From contig JAFGAY010000382.1 in NCBI GenBank assembly GCA_016933425.1, forward strand, positions 1 to 42,684: a DNA stretch of 42,684 bases, read 5' to 3'. A program made the position numbers and the translations under genes. Within the stretch, counting starts at the first letter, position 1; each line of letters starts with the position of its first letter. Under the pieces are notes generated by a model. The model ran no database searches, was not told where the DNA came from, and saw only the letters and a program-made list of their open reading frames with translations. This document shows, in pieces, positions 25,529 through 33,894 of the stretch. This DNA comes from Pirellulales bacterium. Lineage in GTDB: Bacteria > Planctomycetota > Planctomycetia > Pirellulales > Thermoguttaceae.

Positions 25529-28500
25529 CTATGGGTTCGTGTATTGGAATAATTCTTGGTCCACGACGTCGAGCTTGATCTCGTCGGAGTTGGCCTTCAG
25601 TTCGGGAGCGTACATGGCCGAGCCGCGGGTCGGCAGGGCGCTGAAGCGTCCGGGAATTTCGGCCCGCATCCGGTAGCTCACCGAATGGCGACCCCGGGCC
25701 AGCGCGCGGACGAGAAACACGACGCGATTGTCGCGGAACTCGACGTAGGCGCCCAAGTCGTTGCCGTTGTAGCCGCTGCGGACCTCGACCGGCTCGAATC
25801 CGGCCGGCTTCATGTCCTCGAAAATGAGATACTCATAGTCGTTCTTGCTTTCCAGTTCGAGTTCGATCTCGACCAGATCGCCGCTGACGACTTCGTCACC
25901 CGTCGCCAGCGGGACTCGCTCGTATTTTTCGATCTTCTGGTCGACGACCTGGCCGCGCGAGCCGGCCGCCTTGATCGTGGCGTCGACCGGTTTGAGCCGG
26001 TAATACTTGCGCTGGACCTTGATTTCCAGGCCGGCGGCCTTGATAAAATCCTCGAGCGTGAAATTGGTCTGATAGGCGTTGTAGTAGAGCGGCCCGCGCC
26101 CCTTGCGGCGCAGCTCGATCTCGTGGGAACCGCTGGCGAGTTGGTCGCCTTCCAACACGAGTTTGTTGTCGAAATCGAACAGGTTTTGCGGCGTGATTTC
26201 GACGGCCTTTTGCAGTTTTCCGTCGAAGTAGACCTCGACGGTCATCTCGGGCCGGTCCTCGCCGCTGGCCTTGAGAAAATCGGCCATGGCCTCGATGCAA
26301 ATGGCCGTATCCCGGGTCGAATTCCAGTAGGTCGCGTGTTTGCGGTTGTTCAACAGGTATTTGACCAGCCGCGGGGCAACCTCGCCCTTGGGATCCGTGC
26401 GGCACAAGAGCTTCAGGTAGTAAGCCTGGGCCTCGTACTCGCTGCCGTACCAGCACCACCAGTAGCCGCCCGGCAGGTTGAGCCAGGCCGTCTGATTTTC
26501 GTCGTCCTGCTGGAGATACTGGCCGAGGTTGCGGAGGATCATGGCGAGTTTGTCCTTCTCGCCTTGTTTTTCCAGCGCCAGGCCGTACATGGCCATGCTG
26601 TAGACGGCCAGGCGAGTGCGATCGCGATAGAGGTAGTCGCGCATGGCGTCGTTTTTCACGCCGGCGTCGACCAGCACCATGTAGACGAAAGCGTCGAGAT
26701 TGTCGGCCGTGCGTTTCCAGGGCCGGTTCTTCTTGTGCTGCGGATCCTCGTCGGCGTTTTTCAGCTTAACAACCTCATTATCCTGATAGCGCGTGAGCCA
26801 GGCCACGCCGCGTTCGAGGACACCGGGCACGAGCGCGACCTCGTTCTCCTTGGCGATTTGCAGTCCGTGGACGACGTAGGCGGTCGTGTGCGAGTAGGAT
26901 CGTTCACCCCAGCCGCTGAACCATCCCCAGCCGCCGTCGCCGCACTGCATTTGGGTGAGCGCGTTGACGCCGTCGCGGACCATGCGCCGGACCTCGGCCG
27001 AATCGAAGACGGGATTGCGTATCCCCTCTCCCTGAGGGAGAGGGCCAGGGTGAGGGTGTGTTCCCCACTGCTTCGCCCGCTCGGCATCGTCGCCGATTTC
27101 CTGCGCGTTGAGATTGGTCCGTTTCTTGCGAACCTCGTCCAAGTCGATGCCTTTGCTTAGGAGAATTCGCTGGACGATCACGGTCGGCAGGAACCGGCTC
27201 AAGGTCTGCTCGGTGCAGCCGTAGGGATACTCGACCAGATACGGCAGCGCGTCGACCATGGCCCCGGCCAGCGTGGGCGAGTAGCGAATTTCCAACCGCG
27301 ACTGCGCCGGCCGGCGGTCTTCCGGAACCTGGATCGTGAATTTGCCCGAGTCGGCCCCCGGCCGTATCGAACCCGAGTAGCTCTCGGTTTTCAACATGCC
27401 GTGGACATAGCAGGGCAGGCGCATTTCCATGGCGTCCGACTCTTCGTCGGTCAGCGCTTTCATGCGGACCACCGCTTCGCCTTCCTCCTTGACGTCGACC
27501 CACCAGTTGATGCGTTTCTCGCCGCCCGGCGCGATGCGGACCATGCGAATCAGTTCGCTGGTGGTGCGAAGCTGGGGATGGCCGACCTCGATCGAGATTT
27601 GAACCTCTTTTTCCTTCTCCAGATAGTTATGGACGTTGGCCGAGAGCGTGACTCGATCGCCCTGCACGAAGAATCGCGGGGTTTGCATGCGCAGGATAAG
27701 GTCCTTGCGCGTCACAACGTCGGTCTGGCCTTGGCCGACCCGGGCGCCGGCGCCCATGGCCCAGGCCTTGATGCGCCAAGTGGTCAGGTTTTCGGGCATG
27801 TCGAGTTCGACCTCGGCCGTGCCGTCGCTGTCGGTCGAGAGTTCGGCGACCCAAAGGGCCGTGTCGGCGAACTTGGTGCGCACGGTCGGCTCGACGAGTT
27901 GGGCCTCGCCGTTGGCGGGAGCTGCCTCGGCCAAGTCAAGGATACAGAAATCCAGATCTTCGCCTCCGTCGGCCGGCGCCGCGGACTTCATGGCGGCTTT
28001 GGGCATCATCATTCCGCCGCCCATCATTCCGCCGCCTAGAGCGATGCCGCGACGGGAAACCATTTGCCCGTCATCCTCGGAGGATTGGACTTTATCCGTC
28101 CCCAGTTCCTCGATCTGCGTAGCGCCGAACACGCCCAGATTGTTCATGGCCGTGGCGTTCTTTTCGATCAGGTTGCCCGAGGTCCGGCCCAGGTTCGAGC
28201 TGGTCTGGGGGTGATGGTGGCGGACCCATTTCCAGAAGAATTCCTTGATGTCGGGCACGTTCGATCCGCCCGAGATGTACTCGACCGACTTGTCGTAGAT
28301 CGACAGCACGGTCGAGCCGACGAACGGCTTGCCCAGCAGATCGGTCAGTCGGACCTTGACCTTGGCTTTTTCGCCCGGTCGATATGCATCGGCCGACGGT
28401 TCGACGGCGACGTTGAGGATTCGTTTCTCGGGCGGGACGACGATTTGGCGCGACTCGGTATACACGCGGCCGTCGGCTACGGTGACCGCTTCGACGAAGA

Positions 28501-31500
28501 AATTGGGCATGTCGTCCGGCTCGACGCCGATGGGCACGATCGTGCTCTTGCCTTCCAGCCGGAGCATCTTGGGCGGCAGGTAAATTCCGTTGGACGGACG
28601 CAGGAACAGCAGCACGGTCGAGCCCGGCCGGTCGGTGTTGACCTGCAACAGGACTTTCTCGCCCGGCTGATACTGTTTTTTATCCGCGACGAGTTCGAGT
28701 TGGTTGAAGCGGAACTCGCGGCCGTCGAATCCCCGGCCGATGACGGTGAAGAGATAGCCGCCTTCGATCGCGTGGCCCTCGGCGTCGGTCACCTGGTAGC
28801 TGAGACGGTACTGGCCCGGCTCCGAGGCGGAAAACTTCATGGCGGCGCGGCCGTAGTCGTCGGTCGGTAGGGTCCATTTTTGGACCGGGTCTTCGACCGG
28901 TTTACCATCCTTGTAGGTGATTTTCCGCAGCGTGAGTTGGCCCTGGCCTTGAACGCCGCGGCCGGCGAGCGTTCGGGCGTCGAAGTTGGCCTGGACCATG
29001 TCGCCGACGCGGTAATAGCCTCGGTCGATCCAGGCACACACCGAAAACGGCCGCCGCGCAACCAGCACCGAACCGGCGCCGACGATCGTTCGCCGCGACT
29101 GGTCGGTCACTTCGGCCGTGATCGAGTAGCGATGGTCCTGGTCGGGGTGGACGAGCTTGGCCAGCTCGGTGTCGATCGTGACTTTCACCTCGCCATTGGG
29201 GCCGATGTCGACGGTTTGCTCGGCGACGACCTCGGGCGGCATGTGCGGCCCGCGCCACCACGGCGGCACCGGGCAGCGCCAACCCCATCTATACCAACCG
29301 GGATACCACGAATACTCGCCGCCGAACCACCAATAGCCCGGCCCATAGAGCCAGTCCCACGGCATGACCGGATACCAGCGCCCCTCGTGGTTGGTTCGGG
29401 TGATTTTGTATTTCACCTTGGCCTGGGTCACAGGCGATCCGAAGTAGTATTTCGCGCGGATGACCGCCTCGATCTTTTCGCCGAGCATGACCGGCTTGTC
29501 GGGAGCGTCGACGGCGACCTCGAACTCGGGCTTTTTGTATTCCTCGACGCGGAAATTGCCGCTGCCGAGGTGGTCGCCGTTGGGCCGTTTGACGTTCATG
29601 CGCCAGACGCCCAGCGGCGCGTCCTCGGCCAGCTCCAACGAGCCGGCAATGCCGCCATACTCGTCGGCCGTGGTCGATTTCTCGACGACTTTCGCATTTT
29701 TCGCGTCGCGGATTTCGACCAGGAACGCATCGCCGGCAAATGGCGAGCGATCCGGCGCGTCGTAGCGGGTGTTGGCGATCCAGAATTTGTAGTGCACCTT
29801 TTGCTGGGGACGATAGACGGGCCGGTCCGTGATGGCGTAGGCTTTCGTGGCCTCGTACTTTTGCCGGTGATACTTGCCGTACCAGACGCCCTCGAAGCCG
29901 AGATAGGCCAGCCGGCCCTCGGGAGTTCGCGCGATGACGAGCCATTGGTATTGGTTTTTCTGGTCGCGGGTCTCGGGCGTGACCTGGCCTTCGGCGTTCG
30001 TGGTTTCGGCGAATTGAAGGACGTCGAGCGTAGCCGGTCGGCCTTGGTTCCACACCTGGCGATAGCCGAAAAACTCGACGTTGGCCCGGTCGATCGGCCG
30101 GCCCGTCACCGCGTCGGCGACATAGTACAGGTTTGCTCCGTTGAGCCGCTTTTGGACAATGGCCGTGTCGGCGACCCATAGAATGATGTAACTCGTGTTT
30201 CCACCGGTCATTTTGGCTTTGACCAGATAGGCGCCCGGTTGGCTGAGCGGAGTCGTCACCGTCACGCGGTTGTCGAAATGGTCGGGTCGCGGGTCGAGCT
30301 TCATTTGCCAGTTGGCGACCAGGCGGCCGACATACTTTCGCTGGTTCTCGGTGACCAATCGCCAGCCGAGGTTGTCGAGGGTCAATTTTTGCCAATCGAG
30401 CTGCTTGGGACGCGATTTTAGATAGGCCTTGACGTCGGCCAGCAGGTCTTCGATTTTGATTTCGTGGGCCGTGAAGACGACCTGGTTTCCGTTGCGGAAG
30501 CGATATTCGACCGTGGCCCCCTGCCCTGCCGGCTGATCGCCGACCGGCTCGAATCGGCCCCAGTTGCCGACGATCTGGTCGAGTCGCGCTTGCCAATTTT
30601 TCTCAGCATCGTGATGGTTCATCTCGCGGTGGAGGGCGACGATCTGGCGGCAATATTCGGCCGCCTTGGGATACTGGCGGCGGTTCTCGAAAATGCCGAC
30701 CAGACGGTCCAACGCCACCGCGGCCGTGCTCCAGGACGAATCGCGCTGCGAGGCGATCTGCTGATAGATCTTGATGAAGTTGCATTCGTCGGGCAGTTTG
30801 AACCGGCGGATTCCCGTGGCCAGACGAGCGATCGTCTCGTCTTCGCCAAGAGTTGCCAGTGCGTAGGTGCCGCTTTGGTTTTCCTTCGAATCGTCGACGT
30901 CGTTTCGCCCGAACCGCCACCCAAACTCGGCCATGGTTTGGACGCCGAACTGGTTATGGAGAAAGTCGGCGAATTGAAGCTGCAATTGCGAATTTCTGCT
31001 CGGGGCGTACTTGCCCGCTTCGGCCAGACACCACCGCCACCGCTGGCCGTCGTTGGCCGAGGCGTCGAACGCGGGTGGCACGGCGTAATAGATAGGGTTG
31101 CCCGCCTCGTCGACCGGCGCGCCCTGAACGCCGCCGTCGTAGCCGCTCCAGCCGGGTTCGTAGTCGGGCAAAACATCGAGATCGGTCAGGTATTGCAGCC
31201 GCCAGGCTTCCTGCCAGCCGCGATCGCTCAGCAGCACGGTGGCGAAATATTGGAAGAACGAGGAGACCTCGCCCAGCACACCTTGGTTCGACGGCCGTCC
31301 GGCGACCAACTCGCCGGCGCCGGCTTGCTGGGCCAACGGCATGGCCTGATGCATGAGTTGCAACGCGCGGACGCGGTCGCGGGCCTCGGCGTTGACTATC
31401 CGACCGTCGCCCCGATGGGAGCCCCGTTGAAATTCACCGGCGATGATGTAGCCAAAGTGCATCCGATCCATGTAGGTTCGGGCCGCGGTCTGGAGCAATC

Positions 31501-31816
31501 GCCAGTTGTGGGAGTGAACCTTGACGACCGCCTCGCGCAAAGCGTCGATTTCGTTGGTCCGATTGAGCTGAATGAGACATTCGACGGCGCAAAGCAGGTC
31601 GGTGGATACCTGGAGGGGATCGGTTTGCGGGTCGAGAGCCAGGCCGCGGAATTGGTCGAATGCGTCTTTGAAATTGCCGTCGTCCAGGTCCGCCTTGGCC
31701 TGTTGGCGTACTTGGGTCGCGTCGGGAGCGACGCCGGCGGCCGGGTTCGACGTCGCGGCCAGTGCCGTGGCCAGTGCCCAGGGGATGAACGTCGAAAGAA
31801 TCCAATGGTTTTTCAC
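25529..31816 (-). CDS. Large bacterial alpha-2-macroglobulin with thioester
   Basis: 2095 residues. The GTG at 31816 has AGGAG 8 bases upstream and opens a signal peptide (MKNHWILSTFIPWALATALA). After a ~600-residue N-terminal region come macroglobulin beta domains (DRPVYRPQQKVHYKFWIAN near 658, WIDRGYYRVGDMVQANFDA), the A2M-family line LWVAELSTDSDGTAEVELDM near 1310, and the thioester motif YPYGCTEQTLSRF near 1530. The thioester domain continues with GDGGWGWFSGWGERSYSHTT. Such proteins trap proteases that attack the cell. Residues ~1255-1290 are Met/Gly-rich (GGGMMGGGMMMP) and may be the bait. At ~1584-1595 the insert HPHPGPLPQGEG comes from a dispersed DNA repeat. No PbpC gene is next to it, unlike in enterobacteria. 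Confidence 0.93.
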   Translation of the reverse strand: MKNHWILSTFIPWALATALAATSNPAAGVAPDATQVRQQAKADLDDGNFKDAFDQFRGLALDPQTDPLQVSTDLLCAVECLIQLNRTNEIDALREAVVKVHSHNWRLLQTAARTYMDRMHFGYIIAGEFQRGSHRGDGRIVNAEARDRVRALQLMHQAMPLAQQAGAGELVAGRPSNQGVLGEVSSFFQYFATVLLSDRGWQEAWRLQYLTDLDVLPDYEPGWSGYDGGVQGAPVDEAGNPIYYAVPPAFDASANDGQRWRWCLAEAGKYAPSRNSQLQLQFADFLHNQFGVQTMAEFGWRFGRNDVDDSKENQSGTYALATLGEDETIARLATGIRRFKLPDECNFIKIYQQIASQRDSSWSTAAVALDRLVGIFENRRQYPKAAEYCRQIVALHREMNHHDAEKNWQARLDQIVGNWGRFEPVGDQPAGQGATVEYRFRNGNQVVFTAHEIKIEDLLADVKAYLKSRPKQLDWQKLTLDNLGWRLVTENQRKYVGRLVANWQMKLDPRPDHFDNRVTVTTPLSQPGAYLVKAKMTGGNTSYIILWVADTAIVQKRLNGANLYYVADAVTGRPIDRANVEFFGYRQVWNQGRPATLDVLQFAETTNAEGQVTPETRDQKNQYQWLVIARTPEGRLAYLGFEGVWYGKYHRQKYEATKAYAITDRPVYRPQQKVHYKFWIANTRYDAPDRSPFAGDAFLVEIRDAKNAKVVEKSTTADEYGGIAGSLELAEDAPLGVWRMNVKRPNGDHLGSGNFRVEEYKKPEFEVAVDAPDKPVMLGEKIEAVIRAKYYFGSPVTQAKVKYKITRTNHEGRWYPVMPWDWLYGPGYWWFGGEYSWYPGWYRWGWRCPVPPWWRGPHMPPEVVAEQTVDIGPNGEVKVTIDTELAKLVHPDQDHRYSITAEVTDQSRRTIVGAGSVLVARRPFSVCAWIDRGYYRVGDMVQANFDARTLAGRGVQGQGQLTLRKITYKDGKPVEDPVQKWTLPTDDYGRAAMKFSASEPGQYRLSYQVTDAEGHAIEGGYLFTVIGRGFDGREFRFNQLELVADKKQYQPGEKVLLQVNTDRPGSTVLLFLRPSNGIYLPPKMLRLEGKSTIVPIGVEPDDMPNFFVEAVTVADGRVYTESRQIVVPPEKRILNVAVEPSADAYRPGEKAKVKVRLTDLLGKPFVGSTVLSIYDKSVEYISGGSNVPDIKEFFWKWVRHHHPQTSSNLGRTSGNLIEKNATAMNNLGVFGATQIEELGTDKVQSSEDDGQMVSRRGIALGGGMMGGGMMMPKAAMKSAAPADGGEDLDFCILDLAEAAPANGEAQLVEPTVRTKFADTALWVAELSTDSDGTAEVELDMPENLTTWRIKAWAMGAGARVGQGQTDVVTRKDLILRMQTPRFFVQGDRVTLSANVHNYLEKEKEVQISIEVGHPQLRTTSELIRMVRIAPGGEKRINWWVDVKEEGEAVVRMKALTDEESDAMEMRLPCYVHGMLKTESYSGSIRPGADSGKFTIQVPEDRRPAQSRLEIRYSPTLAGAMVDALPYLVEYPYGCTEQTLSRFLPTVIVQRILLSKGIDLDEVRKKRTNLNAQEIGDDAERAKQWGTHPHPGPLPQGEGIRNPVFDSAEVRRMVRDGVNALTQMQCGDGGWGWFSGWGERSYSHTTAYVVHGLQIAKENEVALVPGVLERGVAWLTRYQDNEVVKLKNADEDPQHKKNRPWKRTADNLDAFVYMVLVDAGVKNDAMRDYLYRDRTRLAVYSMAMYGLALEKQGEKDKLAMILRNLGQYLQQDDENQTAWLNLPGGYWWCWYGSEYEAQAYYLKLLCRTDPKGEVAPRLVKYLLNNRKHATYWNSTRDTAICIEAMADFLKASGEDRPEMTVEVYFDGKLQKAVEITPQNLFDFDNKLVLEGDQLASGSHEIELRRKGRGPLYYNAYQTNFTLEDFIKAAGLEIKVQRKYYRLKPVDATIKAAGSRGQVVDQKIEKYERVPLATGDEVVSGDLVEIELELESKNDYEYLIFEDMKPAGFEPVEVRSGYNGNDLGAYVEFRDNRVVFLVRALARGRHSVSYRMRAEIPGRFSALPTRGSAMYAPELKANSDEIKLDVVDQELFQYTNP
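27021..27060 (-). repeat. Dispersed CCCTCACCCTGGCCCTCTCCC repeat, inside the macroglobulin gene
   Basis: The minus strand carries ACACCCTCACCCTGGCCCTC then TCCCTCAGGGAGAGGGGAT, with the short palindrome CCCTCTCCCT-C-AGGGAGAGGG. It is read in frame as HPHPGPLPQGEG within the thioester domain. A second, decayed copy lies at 32019-32050. Confidence 0.8.
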
Positions 31817-31977
31817 GATCGGATCTCCTGTTTGGTCGTGAGGGAAGCGTCCACGCGGAACGGATCAGTCATGTCTCATGGACGCCGCGCGCGGCGTGTG
31901 AGTTCCACGCACAAGCATACCCCGTCGGGCCATTCCGGACAGCAGACCCTACTGTAGGTGGGGGTGTAGGGGCTGTT

Positions 31978-32056
31978 TTGAGAAACTCGCCGGCTATTTC
32001 GGAAACCGGAGATACCTGCCCTCACCCTACCCTCTCCCAGAGGGATAGGGAACAAT
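31978..32056. other. Short gap with a second CCCTCACCCT repeat copy
   Basis: Between the macroglobulin start region and the end of the aspartyl-protease gene. The plus strand at 32019-32050 reads CCCTCACCCTACCCTCTCCC then AGAGGGATAGGG, matching the repeat within the macroglobulin gene except for short gaps and substitutions. As a hairpin right after the stop at 32057 it may end transcription of the upstream minus-strand gene. Confidence 0.65.
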
Positions 32057-33676
32057 CTAGCGCCGGCGTTGGCGGAAAAGCAAGATGGCCGCGAGGCCGA
32101 TTAGCGAGACGAGCGCGGAAGGCTCGGGCACCAGGGCGGAGGCTTCGGTCGAGAAACGCCAGTCGCCCCAATTGGCTGCCAGAATTGCAGCGTCGGCCGC
32201 ATTGACCAGGCCGTCGTCGTTGAAATCGGCGTCGCCGGCCCCGCCCGACACGCTCGCGCCCCATTGGGCGGTCAGAACGGCGGCGTCTTGTTCGTCGACC
32301 AGCCGGTCGCCGTTGGTGTCGCCGGGCACCAGCGGCACGACGACCTGGTCGGTGTCGGGATTCAGGTCGAAGTAGATCGTGCCGGCTCCAGTGTCGGCCA
32401 ATTGGCGGAAGTCGAGTTGGATTTGCTCAAAATAGGGATCGCCGTCGATCGTAATATCGAGCGATTCCCAATCAATGGTCATCGTGATTCCGCCGGTGAG
32501 GAAATCGGCGCCCAGCACATTGAACGGTAGTTGGGTCGCGTCTTCCGGCAGCACGAGAACCGTCAGTCCGCCTTCCTCTTCGGCGTTGATCGGGGCCCAA
32601 ACCAGGTCGACTCCTTGTTCGGTCGGCACGATGAGCTTGTCGATCATGAGGACTTCGGCGTCGACCGTGCCGCCGATCCCGCCAACGGTCATGGTCCCGA
32701 AGTTTTCCTGGTTGAAAGTGCCGTCGCCGTCCTCGTCGAGTCCCAGCGCAAACGCCATGTCGCGCGTGAGCAAACTCAACTGCGCGCCCGTGTCGAAAAG
32801 AAAATCGCCTTGGCAAATGACGGGTTTTCCCGAGGCGTCGTGATACTGGGCCTTGGCCGTGAGAAACGGAATCGGCGACCAAACGGGCAGCGGCGCGTCG
32901 GGAAATTCGTCGAAATCGACGCCGTCTTCCGGGTGGAAAACATACCGCGTGTCGACCGCCACGCTGTAGCGGTGGCCGTTGCCCTCGGGCAACACGGGCG
33001 TGGGATCGCCGGGCCCGGCCGTCGGAAAGGAGACGCCCATTGACTCCATTTCGAAGATGTCGGTCACGCCGAACCAGCCCGTGAAATCGAGCGTCGTTAC
33101 GCGGCCGAGCATGGCGGGCATGCCGATCAAGCCGGTGAAGCCGCCCTCCTCGGCGGCCTGGCCTGCCAGGTCAAGATTGGGATTCGAGAGAATGCGAACC
33201 TGGTCGGCCGATTGTTCCAGGAAAACACTCGTGCCGTCGGTGCCCGAAACCGACAGGTTGTAAGGAGCCGAGACGTGGAGTTCGGAAAAGCCCGCGACGC
33301 CTTGCTCGTAGTAGAAACCGTCGGTCTGATAGCCGTAATGATAGAGGTCGGCGGCCGCGTCGCTGACCATGAGCACGCTATTGGCGCCCGTGTCGAGGAG
33401 CACGCGGTTATAGGGAAAGACGCCGTAGCCGGCGTCGTAGGGTCCGATGCCGACTAGATTGCCGTATTGATCGTAGGTCGATAGCTCGATTTCGACGTAG
33501 GGCTGATCCATCAGGTCCGACTGGCGGCCGACGTTAATATAGGGCCGCTGGCCCGCCGACGAATTGGCCATCGCCAGAATCGCCAGACATGCGAGAAAGA
33601 CAATCCGCGCGGAACCAACGTGGACACACAGGCCCGGGCGGCCGGCCCTTGCCGGCGGCAAACAGAAAGACGTCAT
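32057..33676 (-). CDS. Secreted aspartyl-protease-like protein with dockerin and PEP-CTERM tail
   Basis: 539 residues from the ATG at 33676 (a GTG three codons earlier is possible; GGTGA lies 5 bases before the ATG). A signal helix (IVFLACLAILAMANSSAG) is followed by two lobes with the aspartyl-protease active-site pattern: VLLDTGANSVLMVSD near 93 and FLFDTGAQLSLLTRD near 293, each followed by a hydrophobic-Gly strand, so both catalytic Asp are present. Residues ~427-480 hold two type I dockerin/EF-hand loops, DTNGDRLVDEQD and DFNDDGLVNAAD. The end is a PEP-CTERM tail, VPEPSALVSLIGLAAILLF then RQRRR. It is expected on the cell surface. Peptidase activity is likely from motif but not shown. 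Confidence 0.85.
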   Translation of the reverse strand: MTSFCLPPARAGRPGLCVHVGSARIVFLACLAILAMANSSAGQRPYINVGRQSDLMDQPYVEIELSTYDQYGNLVGIGPYDAGYGVFPYNRVLLDTGANSVLMVSDAAADLYHYGYQTDGFYYEQGVAGFSELHVSAPYNLSVSGTDGTSVFLEQSADQVRILSNPNLDLAGQAAEEGGFTGLIGMPAMLGRVTTLDFTGWFGVTDIFEMESMGVSFPTAGPGDPTPVLPEGNGHRYSVAVDTRYVFHPEDGVDFDEFPDAPLPVWSPIPFLTAKAQYHDASGKPVICQGDFLFDTGAQLSLLTRDMAFALGLDEDGDGTFNQENFGTMTVGGIGGTVDAEVLMIDKLIVPTEQGVDLVWAPINAEEEGGLTVLVLPEDATQLPFNVLGADFLTGGITMTIDWESLDITIDGDPYFEQIQLDFRQLADTGAGTIYFDLNPDTDQVVVPLVPGDTNGDRLVDEQDAAVLTAQWGASVSGGAGDADFNDDGLVNAADAAILAANWGDWRFSTEASALVPEPSALVSLIGLAAILLFRQRRR

Positions 33677-33894
33677 GACATTCACCGATCGCGAGTCGGA
33701 CTTGCCCGGCCCCGCGTGGTGTTGCCCCGCGGCAGCGCAAGCGACTGGCCCGGACGCGCGCTGGCCACGACCACAATAGTATTTTACAGCACGATGGGGA
33801 TTTCGTCACGAGATAAAATGGCAAACAGCACCCCACGAATGGTTTGGCCATTCCCGTTGCTTGGGTAAGACGCCCCCTGACGCGCGACCCTTTG

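Noticed and set aside
27021-27060. The repeat inside the macroglobulin as an assembly artefact
   Set aside because: It keeps the frame and joins smoothly to conserved thioester-domain sequence on both sides, and a decayed copy exists nearby, so a genuine insertion is the simpler view.
25556-27160. A 534-codon plus-strand frame opposite the macroglobulin gene
   Set aside because: Antisense shadow of the thioester and receptor-binding parts of the macroglobulin; no ribosome binding site and no recognisable domain.
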